Assembly: GCA_016800925.1 (NCBI GenBank)
Contig: JABCPU010000651.1
Location: 1-32,652, forward strand
DNA length: 32,652 nucleotides
From: Suillus spraguei
Taxonomy: Eukaryota > Basidiomycota > Agaricomycetes > Boletales > Suillaceae
Direction: 5' to 3'
Made by a program: the position numbers and the translations under genes. Below are positions 1-10,470 of the stretch, piece after piece (the first letter of the stretch is position 1; the number at the start of each line of letters is the position of its first letter). Below the pieces are notes generated by a model. That model had not been told where the DNA came from and ran no database searches. It was given only the letters and a program-made list of their open reading frames with translations.

Positions 1-247
1 GGCAATGGCAGTGGCATGGACAAATAGCTGAAGAAGGACTGCAACCAGAGGCCATCCTGGATGGCAGCAGTGAGCGCCATGTATTCGGCTTCCGTGGAAA
101 AAAGAGCATGTGTGGTTTGTTTCTTGGCAGAATGTGACACTGGTCCTCTGTTCAGGAACCAGACATATCCTGTAATTGAGATATGATCCTTGGGACAGGA
201 TGCCCAGTCAGAGTTGCTGAAACCATGAAGTTCAGGATTGATACCAG
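1..247 (-). pseudogene. Copia element H, RNase H segment (continues past the window edge)
   Basis: Reading the minus strand gives a Ty1/copia RNase H region. The conserved stretch around SNSDWA (family: SDADWA), then ITGYVWFL, and the hallmark STEAEYMAL are all visible. In the family this domain removes the RNA strand during reverse transcription. The segment is open but runs off base 1, so the end of pol and the 3' LTR of H are not in the window. Upstream coding sequence resumes beyond the LTR C insertion at about 791. It is a fragment of a dead element. Confidence 0.85.
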
Positions 248-790
248 TGTAAAGATACAATCTGGCCTGAGCTGTAGCAAACCACTACCAAGCCAGTATA
301 TGAGTGTTGTGCTTTGTCTAGTCTGCTTCACTTGCAAGCAAGAGCGTTCAACCCTAAAGGGAATGCTAGTTAGTATAGTTCGTTAATACCCAGCCTGTGG
401 TGTGAGACTGTTGCTGGAGGTAGCGAGATGCTAGTGCTGACCTCCGCTCCGTGGGAAAGTAGCAGTAAACCGTGAGAAAGTGATGGTAAAACTAGCAGTA
501 AGCACAGTAAAGCTGCAGTAAGCATGGTAAAACTGCGGTAAGCATGGTAAAACTGTGGTAAAGCGTGGGAACCTTGGCAGTAAAACAAGCAGTGAAGTAG
601 CGGTGAAGCATGGAAAAGTGGTAAAGAGCGATGGTGCGTGCAGCAGTAAAGAGATTCTTAAGGAACAGTGACTTTGGTAAAGGACTTCATTCAGTAGTGA
701 CAGTAGTGGTGACTATTCCTAAATACCATTTGTACTATAGGAGGGAAGTAAGGAACGAGTACAGGTACCTAGGAATTTTATACGAAAGAA
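248..790 (-). repeat. LTR C, truncated copy inside copia H
   Basis: The reverse complement of this block matches 19290-19890, sharing the runs of TTTACCGC-like words, the gcggaggtca(g/c) block and the terminal TATCTTTACA. It separates two adjoining parts of copia H (the YLAGTK motif of RT and the SDADWA-like motif of RNase H). The 3' terminus is at base 248. The 5' third of the LTR, about 350-400 bp, is missing, and the junction near 790 is approximate. No target duplication is found, as expected for a truncated copy. Confidence 0.7.
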
Positions 791-920
791 TAGGAATGTG
801 CATGTGTTTGGTGCCTGCAAGGTACCAGAGGACGTGTTTGGCTGCCATATAATGCTGAGGACCCACTGACATGTTATGTTGAGCAAGGCACATAACAGTT
901 AATGCAATGTCGGGGTGAGG
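791..920 (-). pseudogene. Copia element H, C-terminal part of reverse transcriptase
   Basis: The minus strand encodes HPDIALTV followed by AAKHVLWYLAGTK. These match the RPDIAFAV and RxLRYLxGTxD motifs that lie between the RT active site and RNase H in copia polyproteins. It is bounded by LTR C on the left and by a fragment of LTR B on the right. The active-site YVDD region that should precede this segment is absent (see the LTR B fragment). Confidence 0.8.
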
Positions 921-1052
921 GTATGGCGTGACAAGGGCAAGCCAGATGAGATAGTGGAGGACGAGGATGGAGGCATTGTCAGGATGAAGGTAGATGGCAG
1001 CGCATAAGAGGAAAAAATAATAGCAGGGGGGCAAAAAGGTGTTCTTGTAACA
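921..1052 (-). repeat. Fragment of LTR B replacing the RT active-site region of copia H
   Basis: On the minus strand this starts TGTTACAAGAACACC and is followed by the same pyrimidine-rich sequence as the 5' ends of the B LTRs at 1354 and 15133. Only the first 130 bp or so are present. Copia H stops at a SLYGLKQ motif on one side and restarts at HPDIA on the other, so about 60-100 codons including the catalytic YVDD are missing. The likely history is a B LTR insertion followed by a deletion through both LTR and host. Confidence 0.75.
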
Positions 1053-1353
1053 CTAGACAGGTGAGTACATCACAAAGGAGTTTATACCAATCATAGGCGC
1101 CTGCTTGAGTCCATACAAGGAGGAGAGGAGGTGGCAGACCAGCTTCTGAAAGTTAGGATCCAGATGCTCAAACATGGGGGGTTGCCTCATGTACACATCT
1201 TCTTGTAGCTTGCCCCAGAGAAAAGCACGCTTTGCATTGAAACAATCTAACTCTCAGTCATGCATTGCAGCATAGGCAGCTAGTATGCAAATGGATGCTG
1301 ATTTTGCTACAGGAGCAAATGTCCAGCCAAAGTCGATGCCAGGAATTTGCAAG
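1053..1353 (-). pseudogene. Copia element H, central reverse transcriptase
   Basis: Minus-strand translation shows QIPGIDFGWTFAPVAK, then [18 protein letters not shown], then SLYGLKQAP. These are the standard copia RT blocks (QxxGIDYxETFAPV, DVKTAFLNGxLxEEIYM, SLYGLKQ). There is an in-frame stop (TGA) just before the second block. Joined across element B, the sequence continues at 16054 without loss: the bases CTTGC (minus) at 1353-1349 duplicate those at 16053-16049. Confidence 0.85.
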
Positions 1354-2610
1354 TGTTACAAGAACACCTTCTTGCACCCCTACTATCATTTTTCCTCCTA
1401 TGCGTCGCCGTCTACTCTCATCCTGATGAGGCCCCCACACTCATTCTCCACTACCTCATCTGGCTCGCCCTTGTCACACCATACCTTGCCTATGCCTGCC
1501 TTCTCCATTGTCATTGCTGAGCACTCATCCCTCATGCATGCATTGCCTTCTTCGCACACTTTGTGCTCGCTTTCGCCTTTCACACTTCTTACATGCTCAC
1601 TCCCATGCCTTGCACTTCATGTACGCCCTTTGCATTTCATCGTACCCATTATACCTTTGGCTCCATACCTATGACTCTTTTTCACACATGCGTGCTTTCA
1701 TTGGTTATATGCCTCTGACTCATTCATGAGTATGTGTCCTTCTATTGGCTATCTGACCTCATACTGAATTCAGCGATACTTATGTATTCGCGCTCTGCTT
1801 CAATCTTACGTATAAATACACACAGATAGCCTTTGTACTTCTTTAACTTGGATCTACTTGATCTTTGACCCTGAACTTCTTTTCAATAAGCTTCAATAAG
1901 CTTATTGTCTATACTTCGACTTCTTTCAAGCTCATCGCTTCTAAGTATATTCATCATCATAGAACCTGTCGCTGAGACATGGTTGTGAGACAGCACATCG
2001 CGCCCACTGTTACAAACTGGGGTGGCATCACCAGCGACAGTGATAAGACACAGCCAGTGTGCTGGGAAGTTCTACTATGTTCAAAAGAGAACAAGGACAG
2101 TGAGTACACGGAAGATTCTGAGTACGAGCGAGGGTTCAGTCTAAGAGTTGCAACTCAAAGACAATGGAGAATAATGACTAAGACTAAGGAGTGCTTAGAC
2201 TTAGAGATGATTCAGACAACTTAGGTTGGAGGCCTAAGTGAAGGATATTCCAGGTAAAACCCAGTAAGATTAAAGTAAAGTATACAAGCATAGTACAACG
2301 TGCTTAAATGAGCCAATATATGCGCATGGACCAAGAGAGACGTGAGAATGTAACTGTGTATCCTAAAGAGGAAGGCAACTGTAGTACAGATGCGTTGAGC
2401 ATATGAGTCAAGAAACATATCACATGATATACAAGGTAAAGACAGAAGAGAAAATGAATAGGGGCACATATGACTGTAAAACCCACCTCCAACCTGACGC
2501 AACTAGCGCACTCCATGCTAGGCGACCAATACGCATGAGCTGCTGCTCTTTATTGAGCGCTCATTGCAGACACCACTCAAGTTCCTTAGCTCCTGGCTAG
2601 GTTGCTAACA
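1354..2610 (+). repeat. 5' LTR of chromovirus B
   Basis: TGTTACAAG...GCTAACA, interrupted by solo LTR E at 2008-2481. Without E and its 5-bp duplication it is about 778 bp. That is about 140 bp shorter than the 3' LTR, because the part corresponding to 15419-15559 is deleted. The pyrimidine-rich plus strand gives long open frames here that are not genes. A possible TATA motif (tataaatac) lies at about 1810-1819. Confidence 0.85.
2008..2481 (-). mobile_element. Solo LTR E in the 5' LTR of B
   Basis: It is the reverse complement of the E copies at 9999 and 16642: it starts TGTTACAAACTGGGGTGGC and ends GACTGTAAAA. The target duplication CCCAC is perfect (2003-2007 and 2482-2486). Removing it gives a B LTR sequence collinear with the 3' LTR. 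No E internal sequence is present, so it is a recombined solo LTR of 474 bp. Confidence 0.9.
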
Positions 2611-2802
2611 AAAGATTCAAGTTACCTTTTACTCGCTATGCTGCCCAGCTAGCTGAGACAGGACGACTCGACCCCAAACCCTGAACCCTGACAGGAGGAC
2701 ACTGAATTAAGCCACCTGAGGAATGTGTGCACCAATGACCCTTCCTACCCCTGCCACTGAAGCAAGACAGCTCAGGACCATGCACCAGAACCCAGAACAA
2801 AC

Positions 2803-3408
2803 ATGTCTGGCTCCACAACAACAACTCCCATGGCCACTAAACTCACACCACCCAACTTAAGGCAGGCTTGCCCTCAAAGTTTGATGGGGACCCCATTGAC
2901 ATGATGAGATGGCTCTATACAGCCTCCACCTACCTCTCACTGAACAAGATGTACTATCTGTCTGACAAGCACTGGATCTATACCTGCCTCGCATACATGA
3001 CCAAGGGGACCGCCCACTCTTGGGCGCTCACTCAGTATGCAAAGGCCTATGAATCCATCCCCATCAACTTTGGCAAATGGGGAGACTTCCGCAATGCCTT
3101 CATCACGGCTTCAATCTCATGATGAGAAGGTTGATGCTATGGCCAAGATCTCCTGAATCACACACTCTGGCACCCTTATGGAATACATTGCAGAGTTCAA
3201 GACTCTGGCAATGTGCTTGAGCATCAAGGAAAGCTCAGTCCTGATCCACTTCTTTGAAGCTGGACTCAAGAACCTCTTTGCCGCGCCATCTGCCAGATGG
3301 AAACCATCCCCACCTCCATCGACAATTACTACTCTGCTGCTGCCGTCAAGCTGATCGCCAATTATGAATGTAGAGTGGCCATGTGCAACGTGGTTGCCAA
3401 GACCCACT
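2803..3408 (+). pseudogene. Chromovirus B gag, N-terminal part
   Basis: The frame starts at ATG 2803 (MSGSTTTTPMATKL). It holds a Ty3/gypsy capsid-like region: LPSKFDGDP near 2870, then a tract rich in W, Y and K, and IAEFKTLAM further on, as in retrotransposon gag domains. Gag forms the capsid and binds element RNA. There is a frameshift near 2855-2870, another near 3120 (double TGA), and a TGA at about 3153-3155. It is then cut by a solo D LTR. It continues at 3702 and again at 9066. Confidence 0.7.
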
Positions 3409-3701
3409 TATTTGAAGTCAAGCTGAGAGTTCAGAGTCAATGCACAAGTATATTAAGAATCTATATAAATGTATCATACCTGAGAGTTCAGAGTCAATGC
3501 ACAAGGCATATAAGACTATGAACTCTGACTATGGACGAGTTTTTTGTAAATAAATGTAAACAATGCCTATCATGGTAATGTCCTTAAAGTGTCCCAAAAG
3601 TGCGGTCATTGAAGTGTCCTCAATGTCTCGAAAGTGTACTGAAAGTCCTGAAAGTCCTGAAAGTCCTTGAACTAATTAAGTGCGAAGTCACACAACTAAC
3701 A
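3409..3701 (-). mobile_element. Solo LTR D in gag of B
   Basis: This is the reverse complement of the D LTR (TATTTGAAG on the plus strand at its left end, CTAACA at its right end). The perfect duplication CCACT lies at 3404-3408 and 3702-3706. The copy is 293 bp and stands in inverted orientation only 108 bp upstream of the 5' LTR of element D. Confidence 0.92.
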
Positions 3702-3809
3702 CCACTCCCAATCCAAACCCTCTTATCAGAGGTTGAACCATGCAAGACACAACCCTGATGCCATGGACATCGACCTGATGCACCAAGAGTGCGAGAAATA
3801 TATGAAGGG
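3702..3809 (+). pseudogene. Chromovirus B gag, middle part
   Basis: A 108-bp island between two D insertions encodes MDIDLMHQECEKYMKG in one frame. When element D is removed it continues as G-LCFKC at 9066, so this is the gag tract just before the zinc knuckle. The last five bases, AAGGG at 3805-3809, are the target duplication of element D. Confidence 0.8.
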
Positions 3810-4099
3810 TGTTAGTTGTGTGACTTCGCACTTAATTAGTTCAAGGATTTCAGGACTTTCAGGACTTTCAGTACACTTTCGAGACATTGAGGACACTTCA
3901 ATGTCCGCACTTTTGGGACACTTTAAGGACATTACCATGATAGGCATTGTTTACATTTATTTACAAAAACTCGTCCATAGTCAGAGTTCATAGTCTTATA
4001 TGCCTTGTGCATTGACTCTGAACTCTCAGGTATGATACATTTATATAGATTCTTAATATATTGTGCATTGACTCTGAACTCTCAGCTTGACTTCAAATA
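3810..4099 (+). repeat. 5' LTR of copia D
   Basis: It starts TGTTAGTTGTGTGAC and ends CTTCAAATA; the non-canonical TG...TA ends are confirmed by three independent target duplications of this family. Inside are tandem copies of GACTTTCAG and two copies of the 20-mer GCATTGACTCTGAACTCTCA about 55 bp apart. ATTTATATAG between those copies could be a TATA element. Confidence 0.92.
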
Positions 4100-4114
4100 G
4101 GTTATGAGCCCTGC
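4100..4114 (+). promoter_or_regulatory. Primer-binding site for half-tRNA initiator Met
   Basis: GGTTATGAGCCCTGC lies immediately after the 5' LTR. It is the exact reverse complement of 15 bases of the initiator tRNA-Met gene in this window (23996-24010), covering the anticodon stem, the CAT anticodon and the base of the 3' side. Drosophila copia is known to prime on a tRNA-Met(i) fragment cut in the anticodon arm. A normal PBS would start TGG and pair with the tRNA 3' CCA end, which this one does not. Confidence 0.85.
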
Positions 4115-4450
4115 GCTTTAGCAGCCCAATCTACCACCAGCACCACCAACCTACCACTCGCCCTAAACCGCTCTATCTGGTTCCCCACCCTTTGAAGGCC
4201 TAAGGAACCCATTGGAGAGAGTTGTGTTGAGTTTTTGGGTTACTGTGTTAAAGATTGTTGGAAGTTCATTGTCTTTGGACGACATAGTCCGCATTTTCGC
4301 TCCTCTTGCCTCCTAGGTGCACCAGCCTCCCACCATTATTCCCTAGCTTTCTTTCGCTGAAAATCAGCAAAGACTGCTATTACCTCGAGTTCTACCAAGC
4401 CCTTGCCCTTATTTGTCCCACTCCTGCCCTGCACCACTGCCCACCTTACC

Positions 4451-7400
4451 ATGTCCTCAGAAGACTCAAAAACCGTCCACACTGTCACCAAACTCACCTC
4501 TACCAACTATGCTACCTGGAAAGGTGAAATGAAGGCCTACCTTCGCGTCAAAGGTCTCTGGCTGCTTGTCAATGGCACTGAGACTAGACCTACTGAGATG
4601 GAAGCTGCAGTGAAGTGGGACACCAAGGCAGACAAGGCAGCTGGGGAGCTGTACCTCGCATGTTCTGTTGAGCAAAGGACCCATATAGACTCTGTCCAGG
4701 ATGACCCTGTCAAGATTTGGACTACCCTCGCATCTACCCACCTCCAGAAGCGTCCTGGAGCGCGTTTCAATGCCTGGGACGACTTCTTCTCCATCAGAAA
4801 GCAACCTGATGAATCCTTGAGCACTCTCATTGCCAGGATCGAAGATGGGATGTCTAAAGTCCAGGAATTGCGCCCCTCAGACTCTACCAAGCCTTATACC
4901 ATCAAGGAACTTGACCAGGAGCTTGTCTGCATGGCTATGGTTGTTCTCTGGGCGAGGAATACTCCAATTTTGCGTCCTCCTTGATGTTACTGAAGTCCCT
5001 AGACAAGGAGGAGTTAAAGGCAGCTTTCTTGGCAGAGGAGACTCAAGGAGGAGACGTCCTGAGGGTTCTGGGAGCGATGTAGCACTGTATACTGCGTCTG
5101 GAGAGTGCAGGTGTGGCACTTCAGTCACCTGCTGGTACTGTGAAAAACAAGGGCACTGCACCCACAAATGCACTAACCTTAAGAGTGCTAAGGATCGCTA
5201 TAAGAGCAATAAGGACCGCAGAAAAGGTGGTAGGAACGCTAATAAGGCATCTGAAGCGTCCACTTCATCATCCCCAGCCACTACAACACCCACCACTGCT
5301 GCTGCTTCATCCACTGCCCAGAATACCTCTCAGAGCGCCCAACAAGTCACAGAATTCGCAGGAAATGCAAGTCTTCGCTCTTTTGACCCTTCCCATCCCC
5401 TTTGTCCCTTACAGCTCGATGCCCATGCTGACTGGAATGCAGACACAGGTGCCACTTCTCATATGACACCCCACCGCCACTGGCTGCGCAATTATGCCCC
5501 TAAATGCGTCCCAATCAAGCTCGCTGACAATAACATAGTCTATTCTGCAGGGGAGGGCACTGTGGTATTCAGTCCAATTGTAAATGGGAAGAGAGTTCGA
5601 GCTGTAGAATTCACTAGAGTCCTCCATGTACCAGATTTGCGAAATAATCTACTATCTGTGCTATACCTAACTCGCAATATGGGCTTCACTGTGCTCATTA
5701 ATGCATCTAAGATGTCCTTTGAGCGTCCTGCTGGCACCCCACTGTTTGTAGCAAGCATCAGCAACTCTAATGCTGCATTCCTAGATGGTTCTACCGCCCC
5801 ACTAGCTGAATATGCGTCAGCAGCCACTACTTTGCCTCTGGACATCGACCTATGGCACAGGAGACTCGCCCACCATCATTTAGCAGGCATTAGGACGCTT
5901 CTGAGCAAGAATCTGGTCACTGGAATGACCCTAGAGTCGAAAACTGCGCCAGATCCTATCTGCGAACCATGCCTAGCTGGAAAGATGCATGCAAACCCAT
6001 TCCCTCCCTCTGAGTGGCGCGCTTCTAGGCCCCTCGAGCTTGTACACACTGATGTGCATCAAGTCTCATATACCACCTTCTCAGGATTTCGCTATTGGGT
6101 GTCATTTATTGATGACTACTCCAGATACAGATTTGTTCTTCCTATCAAAGCAAAGTCTGACGTCTTTGAGGCCTTCAAGACGTTCAAGGCCTATGCTGAG
6201 AACCAGTCAGAGCGAAAAATAAAGATACTGAGGGACGACAAGGGTGGGGAGTACATGAGCAACGCACTCTTGCAATTCACCACTTCCTGCGGCATAGAGA
6301 GGCAGCACACTGTCAGGGCACGCCCTCAACAGAATGGAGTCGCTGAGAGAGCTAATAGGCTGCTGTCTGAGCGCCTCACCACCATGCTGGATGAATCTGG
6401 GCTACCTAAGACCTTTTGGGGCGAAGCCCTTGCAGCCCTAGTCCATGTGTGGAATAGATGCCCCACTGATGCAGTGAAATGCGCCACTCCCTATGAGCTA
6501 TGGCATGGAAGGAAGCCTGATGTCTCCCACCTTCGAGTCTGGGGCTGCACTGCCTACGTGCATATACAGAAGGACAAGAGAGAGGGACTTGGGTCTCACA
6601 TGGAGAAATGCGTGTTTATTGGATATCCTCAAGGCTACAAGGGCTGGAAGTTCTATAATCCTACTACTAAGAAGACAGTAATATCAGAACGAGCTGATTT
6701 TGATGAGAGATACTTCCCCTTGTCCAAGCGCCCTAATCAGCCCTCAATAAAAGCTCCTACTGTCCCTACACCATTACCTACTGCTCCTGTCCGCCCTAAA
6801 CCTTCCCTACCTCCCCCACAGCCATATAGAAGCTACACAGTGTCTGATGACTCTGATGCTGATGATGAGTCCAGTTCTGATGAGTCTCTGGCTCAAGGGG
6901 GAGTAATGGCCCTCCAGCAGCTCCAGACATGCCTAGAGATGCTCCTGTAGTGCCCAAAACTGATCCAGATCCTCCTTGCATCCTGACTCCCTCACCACCA
7001 CCTAGACCGCCCTCTCCTGTTGGCATTGGTGCCAGACTCCCTAGGCGAAATAGAACCAAGCCCAGAGAGTGGTGGAAACTGTCTTCAGCCCAGCTAGACT
7101 CTGAGGTTGATGATGAGATTGAGGATGCTGATCTTGCCTATGAGATTGCCTTCTCTGCAGCATCATCTGCTGAACCACTGTCTTATAAAGAAGCACTGCG
7201 ACGTCCTGATGCAGAACAGTGGAAGCAAGCTGCCCTAGAGGAGTTGAACGCCCATAGCACTAATGGCACTTGGGAACTCGTCCCCAGACCAACTGGAAAG
7301 AAGGTCATAGGATGCAAGTGGGTGTTTAAGGTCAAGCGCAATGCAGATGGCTCTGTAGAGCGCTATAAGGGCAGACTAGTAGCCAAGGGCTACAATCAGC

Positions 7401-8736
7401 GACCTGGCTTTGACTACCTCGAAATATTTGCCCCTACAGTCAGAATGCCCACCATTAGAGTTGTTCTAGCTATGGCTGCCATTCATGACCTCCACCTGCG
7501 CTCTATAGACATATCCATGCCTACCTTAATGGAGAGATGGACTGTGATGTCTACATGGAGCAGCCTGAAGGATTTATCATAGGAGATGCTAGAGAGACGG
7601 TCTGCTTGTTGAAGAAGAGCATCTATGGCACGAAGCAGGGAGGCAACAGATGGAACCAGAAAATGCGTTCAGTCCTAGAGTCTATGGGCTACACTCAGTC
7701 ATACTCAGACGCCTCCATCTATATCTATGTCAAGGACAATGTCAGGATCATTCTACCAGTCTTTGTGGATGACATGACCTTTGCTTCGAAATCAGCCTCT
7801 GCCATTGACCAGACCATCAGGGAACTCTCCCAGCACTTCAAACTTCGTGATCTAGGCCCCACCACTCAGCTTCTAGGGATTAAGATTGACAGAGAACGCT
7901 CTAAGCACTCCATTACCATATCCCAACAACAATACTGTCTAGATATCCTAGAACGCTTTGGCATGGCTGATTGCAAACCCATATCCACTCCTATGCAGCC
8001 CAACCTTCGACTCAGCCGCTCTCAATGTCCCCAGACACCAGATGAAGTCCAGTTCATGAAGAATGTCCCTTATCTTGCTGCAGTTGGCGCTCTAATGTAC
8101 TTAGCCACCACAACTCGTCCAGACATTGCCTACACTGTTGGCTGTCTTGCCAGATTCAACTCTAATCCAGGCATAGCTCACTGGCAAGCTGTCAAGCACC
8201 TACTGCGCTATCTGAGGGGCACTGCAGACTATAAGATCACTTATGCACCTGATCCATCCTCCACTGAATTGTTCTCAACTTACTCAGATGCTGATCATGG
8301 TGGATGCAAGGACACTGGACGCTCTACTGGAGGATACCTGGTGAAGATTGGCACTGGCACTGTATCATGGTCATCAAAGCTGCAAAGCATTGTTGCACTA
8401 TCCACTACTGAGGCAGAGTACATTGCAGCAGTCTCAGCAGGCAAGGAAATCCGTTGGATGCGAAATCTATTGCAAGAAATGGGATTCCCTGCCACTGGAC
8501 CATCTATACTCAGGATAGACAACCAGAGCGCCATATCTGTTGCCAAACACCCAGAGCACCATGGAAGGATGAAGCAACTTGATCTCAGTTGGTACTGGCT
8601 TAGGGATGTAGTGCACAAAGAGATAATTGCACCCACCTTTGTAGCCACAGTTGACCAGCCTGCTGATATCTTAACCAAGGCATTGAGTCGACCTAAGGTG
8701 GAGACATTTTGTAGAATAATAGGGCTGCACAGATGA
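4451..8736 (+). pseudogene. Copia D gag-pol polyprotein, about four frame breaks
   Basis: ATG 4451 starts a copia gag (TSTNYATWKGEMKAYL). A CCHC zinc knuckle CWYCEKQGHCTHKC lies at about 5130, the protease motif ADTGATSHM at about 5440, and the integrase zinc-binding H/C set (HRRLAHHH, CEPC) at about 5855-5975. The integrase catalytic core follows (HTDVH, IDDYSR, QQNGVAERAN). RT begins near 7290 (KWVFKVKRN) with active site VFVDD at about 7762, and RNase H has SDADHG and STTEAEYIA. The frame is broken near 4940, near 5050, near 6920 and near 7515, the last looking like one lost A. The end at 8736 is a natural stop. Known role: the proteins copy and integrate the element. Confidence 0.9.
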
Positions 8737-8761
8737 GGGGGAGTTATTAGAGATGTGCTCA

Positions 8762-8773
8762 GTCAGGGGGGAG
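8762..8773 (+). promoter_or_regulatory. Polypurine tract of copia D
   Basis: gtcaggggggag lies directly before the 3' LTR start TGTTAG. This is the expected place and composition of the plus-strand primer left by RNase H. Confidence 0.7.
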
Positions 8774-9065
8774 TGTTAGTTGTGTGACTTCGCACTTAAT
8801 TAGTTCAAGGACTTTCAGGACTTTCAGGACTTTCAGTACACTTTCGAGACATTGAGGACACTTCAATGACCGCACTTTTGGGACACTTTAAGGACATTAC
8901 CATGATAGGCATTGTTTACATTTATTTACAAAAACTCGTCCATAGTCAGAGTTCATAGTCTTATATGCCTTGTGCATTGACTCTGAACTCTCAGGTATGA
9001 TACATTTATATAGATTCTTAATATATGTGTGCATTGACTCTGAACTCTCAGCTTGACCTCAAATA
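8774..9065 (+). repeat. 3' LTR of copia D
   Basis: 292 bp, TGTTAG...CTCAAATA, collinear with 3810-4099. Visible differences include GGATTT versus GGACTT, TGTCCG versus TGACCG, a TG insertion after ATATAT, and CTTCAAATA versus CCTCAAATA. Confidence 0.92.
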
Positions 9066-9359
9066 AAGGGTGGCCTCTGCTTCAAATGCAGGAAGCACGG
9101 CCACCGCGCCGGTGACACTGCCTTCCACCCAAAGGTCTGACATGGAGATGATGACAAGAAAGGAAAGAATTCAGTAAGGGATGAAGTTCCTGACAAAGAA
9201 GACTCTGATGAAGACACTTCCAATATGGAAGTTGAAAGGGTCAAAGCTAGAAAGCTTGCCCTGAGGAAGACCAAGACACCTAAAAGCGCACAGACTCCGA
9301 AGAAGACTAAAAAGACTCCTACTGAGTCTTCGGAAGAAGATGAGGCAGAGGATTTTTAG
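9066..9359 (+). pseudogene. Chromovirus B gag, C-terminal part with degenerate zinc knuckle
   Basis: It continues the gag frame of 3702-3809 and encodes CFKCRKHGHRAGD, a CCHC knuckle whose last cysteine is lost. A TGA follows within HPKV-HGDDD. The acidic and lysine-rich tail ends at TAG 9357-9359. Knuckles of this type bind element RNA in the particle; this one would be impaired. Pol begins 18 bp later. Confidence 0.78.
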
Positions 9360-9998
9360 ATAGGAGTACTGTAGCAATGTCAGTCACTCCAAAGTGCGCC
9401 TTGTATACTAAACGTGTTGGCAAATCAAATGAGTTTCAAGTTCCTGTCACCCTTTTTAGTGTGAAAAGCACAAAAACCATTGCATCAACTGCTATCATTG
9501 ATTCTGGCACCAGAGGGTATTCATAGACTCCTCCTTCATATGGGATCATAAGATCTGTACACATCGACTCAGACACCCCTTCCACATCACCACTGTTGAT
9601 GGAAGTCACTCAAGAGCCGGGAAGGTCTCCCACTACTGTACCCTGTTTATCCGCCTTGATAAATGGGTCATGTATGGAAAGTTCAATGTCACCCAACTTT
9701 CCAAACATGATGACATCCTCCTCGGAAAGCCTTGGCTTTCCGCAATGAACCCTGACATCAACTGGGCATGTGACACCATCACTTTATGCGCGACCACACA
9801 CTCATGACAAGTTGAGTGCATACTGAACTGAAAGTGCACCTGCCTACGTATTCTGAGGCATGACCTCAATCGAGGAAGAACAAGAACAAGAAGAACAAGA
9901 ATAACAAGAGAAACAGACTCTCGGGTATAAAACCCACTGAGGATGATGAAGACGACCTCCCTGACTTCAACAAATACGAGGATGTCTGGGTCAGCAAC

Positions 9999-10470
9999 TG
10001 TTACAGTCGTACGTGCCCCTATTCATTTTCTCATCTCCTTTACTTTGTATATTACGTAACGTGACTCTGACTCATATGCTCAACGCATCTGTACTATAGT
10101 TGCCTTCCTTCTTTGGATACGCACATACGTTCTCACGTCTCTTTTGGTCCATGCGCACATATTGGCCTATTTAAGCATGTTGTATTATGCTTGTATACTT
10201 TGCTTTAATCTTACTGGGTTTTACCTGGAATATCCTTCACTTAGGTCTCCAACCTAAGTCGTCAGAATTGTCTCTAAGTCTAAGCACTCCTTAGCCTTAG
10301 TCTCTGTTCTATTGATCATCTTAGAGTCGTGACTCTTCGATCAAACCCTTGATCCTACTTGGAACACTTCCTTGTAGTAGTCCTCGTTCTCTTCTGGACA
10401 TTGTAGAACTTCCCAGCAGACTATCTGTGTCTTTTCACTGTCGCTGGTGACGCCACCCCAGTTCGTAACA
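9999..10470 (+). mobile_element. Solo LTR E in pol of B
   Basis: 472 bp, TGTTACAGTCGTACG...CAGTTCGTAACA. The perfect duplication GCAAC lies at 9994-9998 and 10471-10475. It falls between the protease and RT regions of B. No internal E sequence remains. Confidence 0.93.

Larger units (their letters stand above)
3810..9065 (+). mobile_element. Ty1/copia element D, nearly complete
   Basis: 5,256 bp with two LTRs of 290 and 292 bp that differ at only about five positions by eye. The duplication AAGGG is perfect (3805-3809, 9066-9070). In order: LTR, a primer-binding site against the initiator tRNA-Met anticodon arm, one gag-pol frame with protease, integrase, RT and RNase H, a purine-rich tract, LTR. 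Near-identical LTRs make this one of the youngest insertions. The polyprotein frame is broken at about four places, so it is probably no longer autonomous unless those are base-calling errors. Confidence 0.93.

Noticed and set aside
1285..1729. Overlapping long plus-strand frames rich in S, P, H and L
   Set aside because: They lie in the pyrimidine-rich start of LTR B; equivalent frames recur at 15151-15650 and, inverted, at 921-1052. They are LTR sequence, not genes.
3733..3993. Small plus-strand gene crossing 3810
   Set aside because: The frame joins B gag to D LTR sequence at the insertion boundary; it is a chance fusion.
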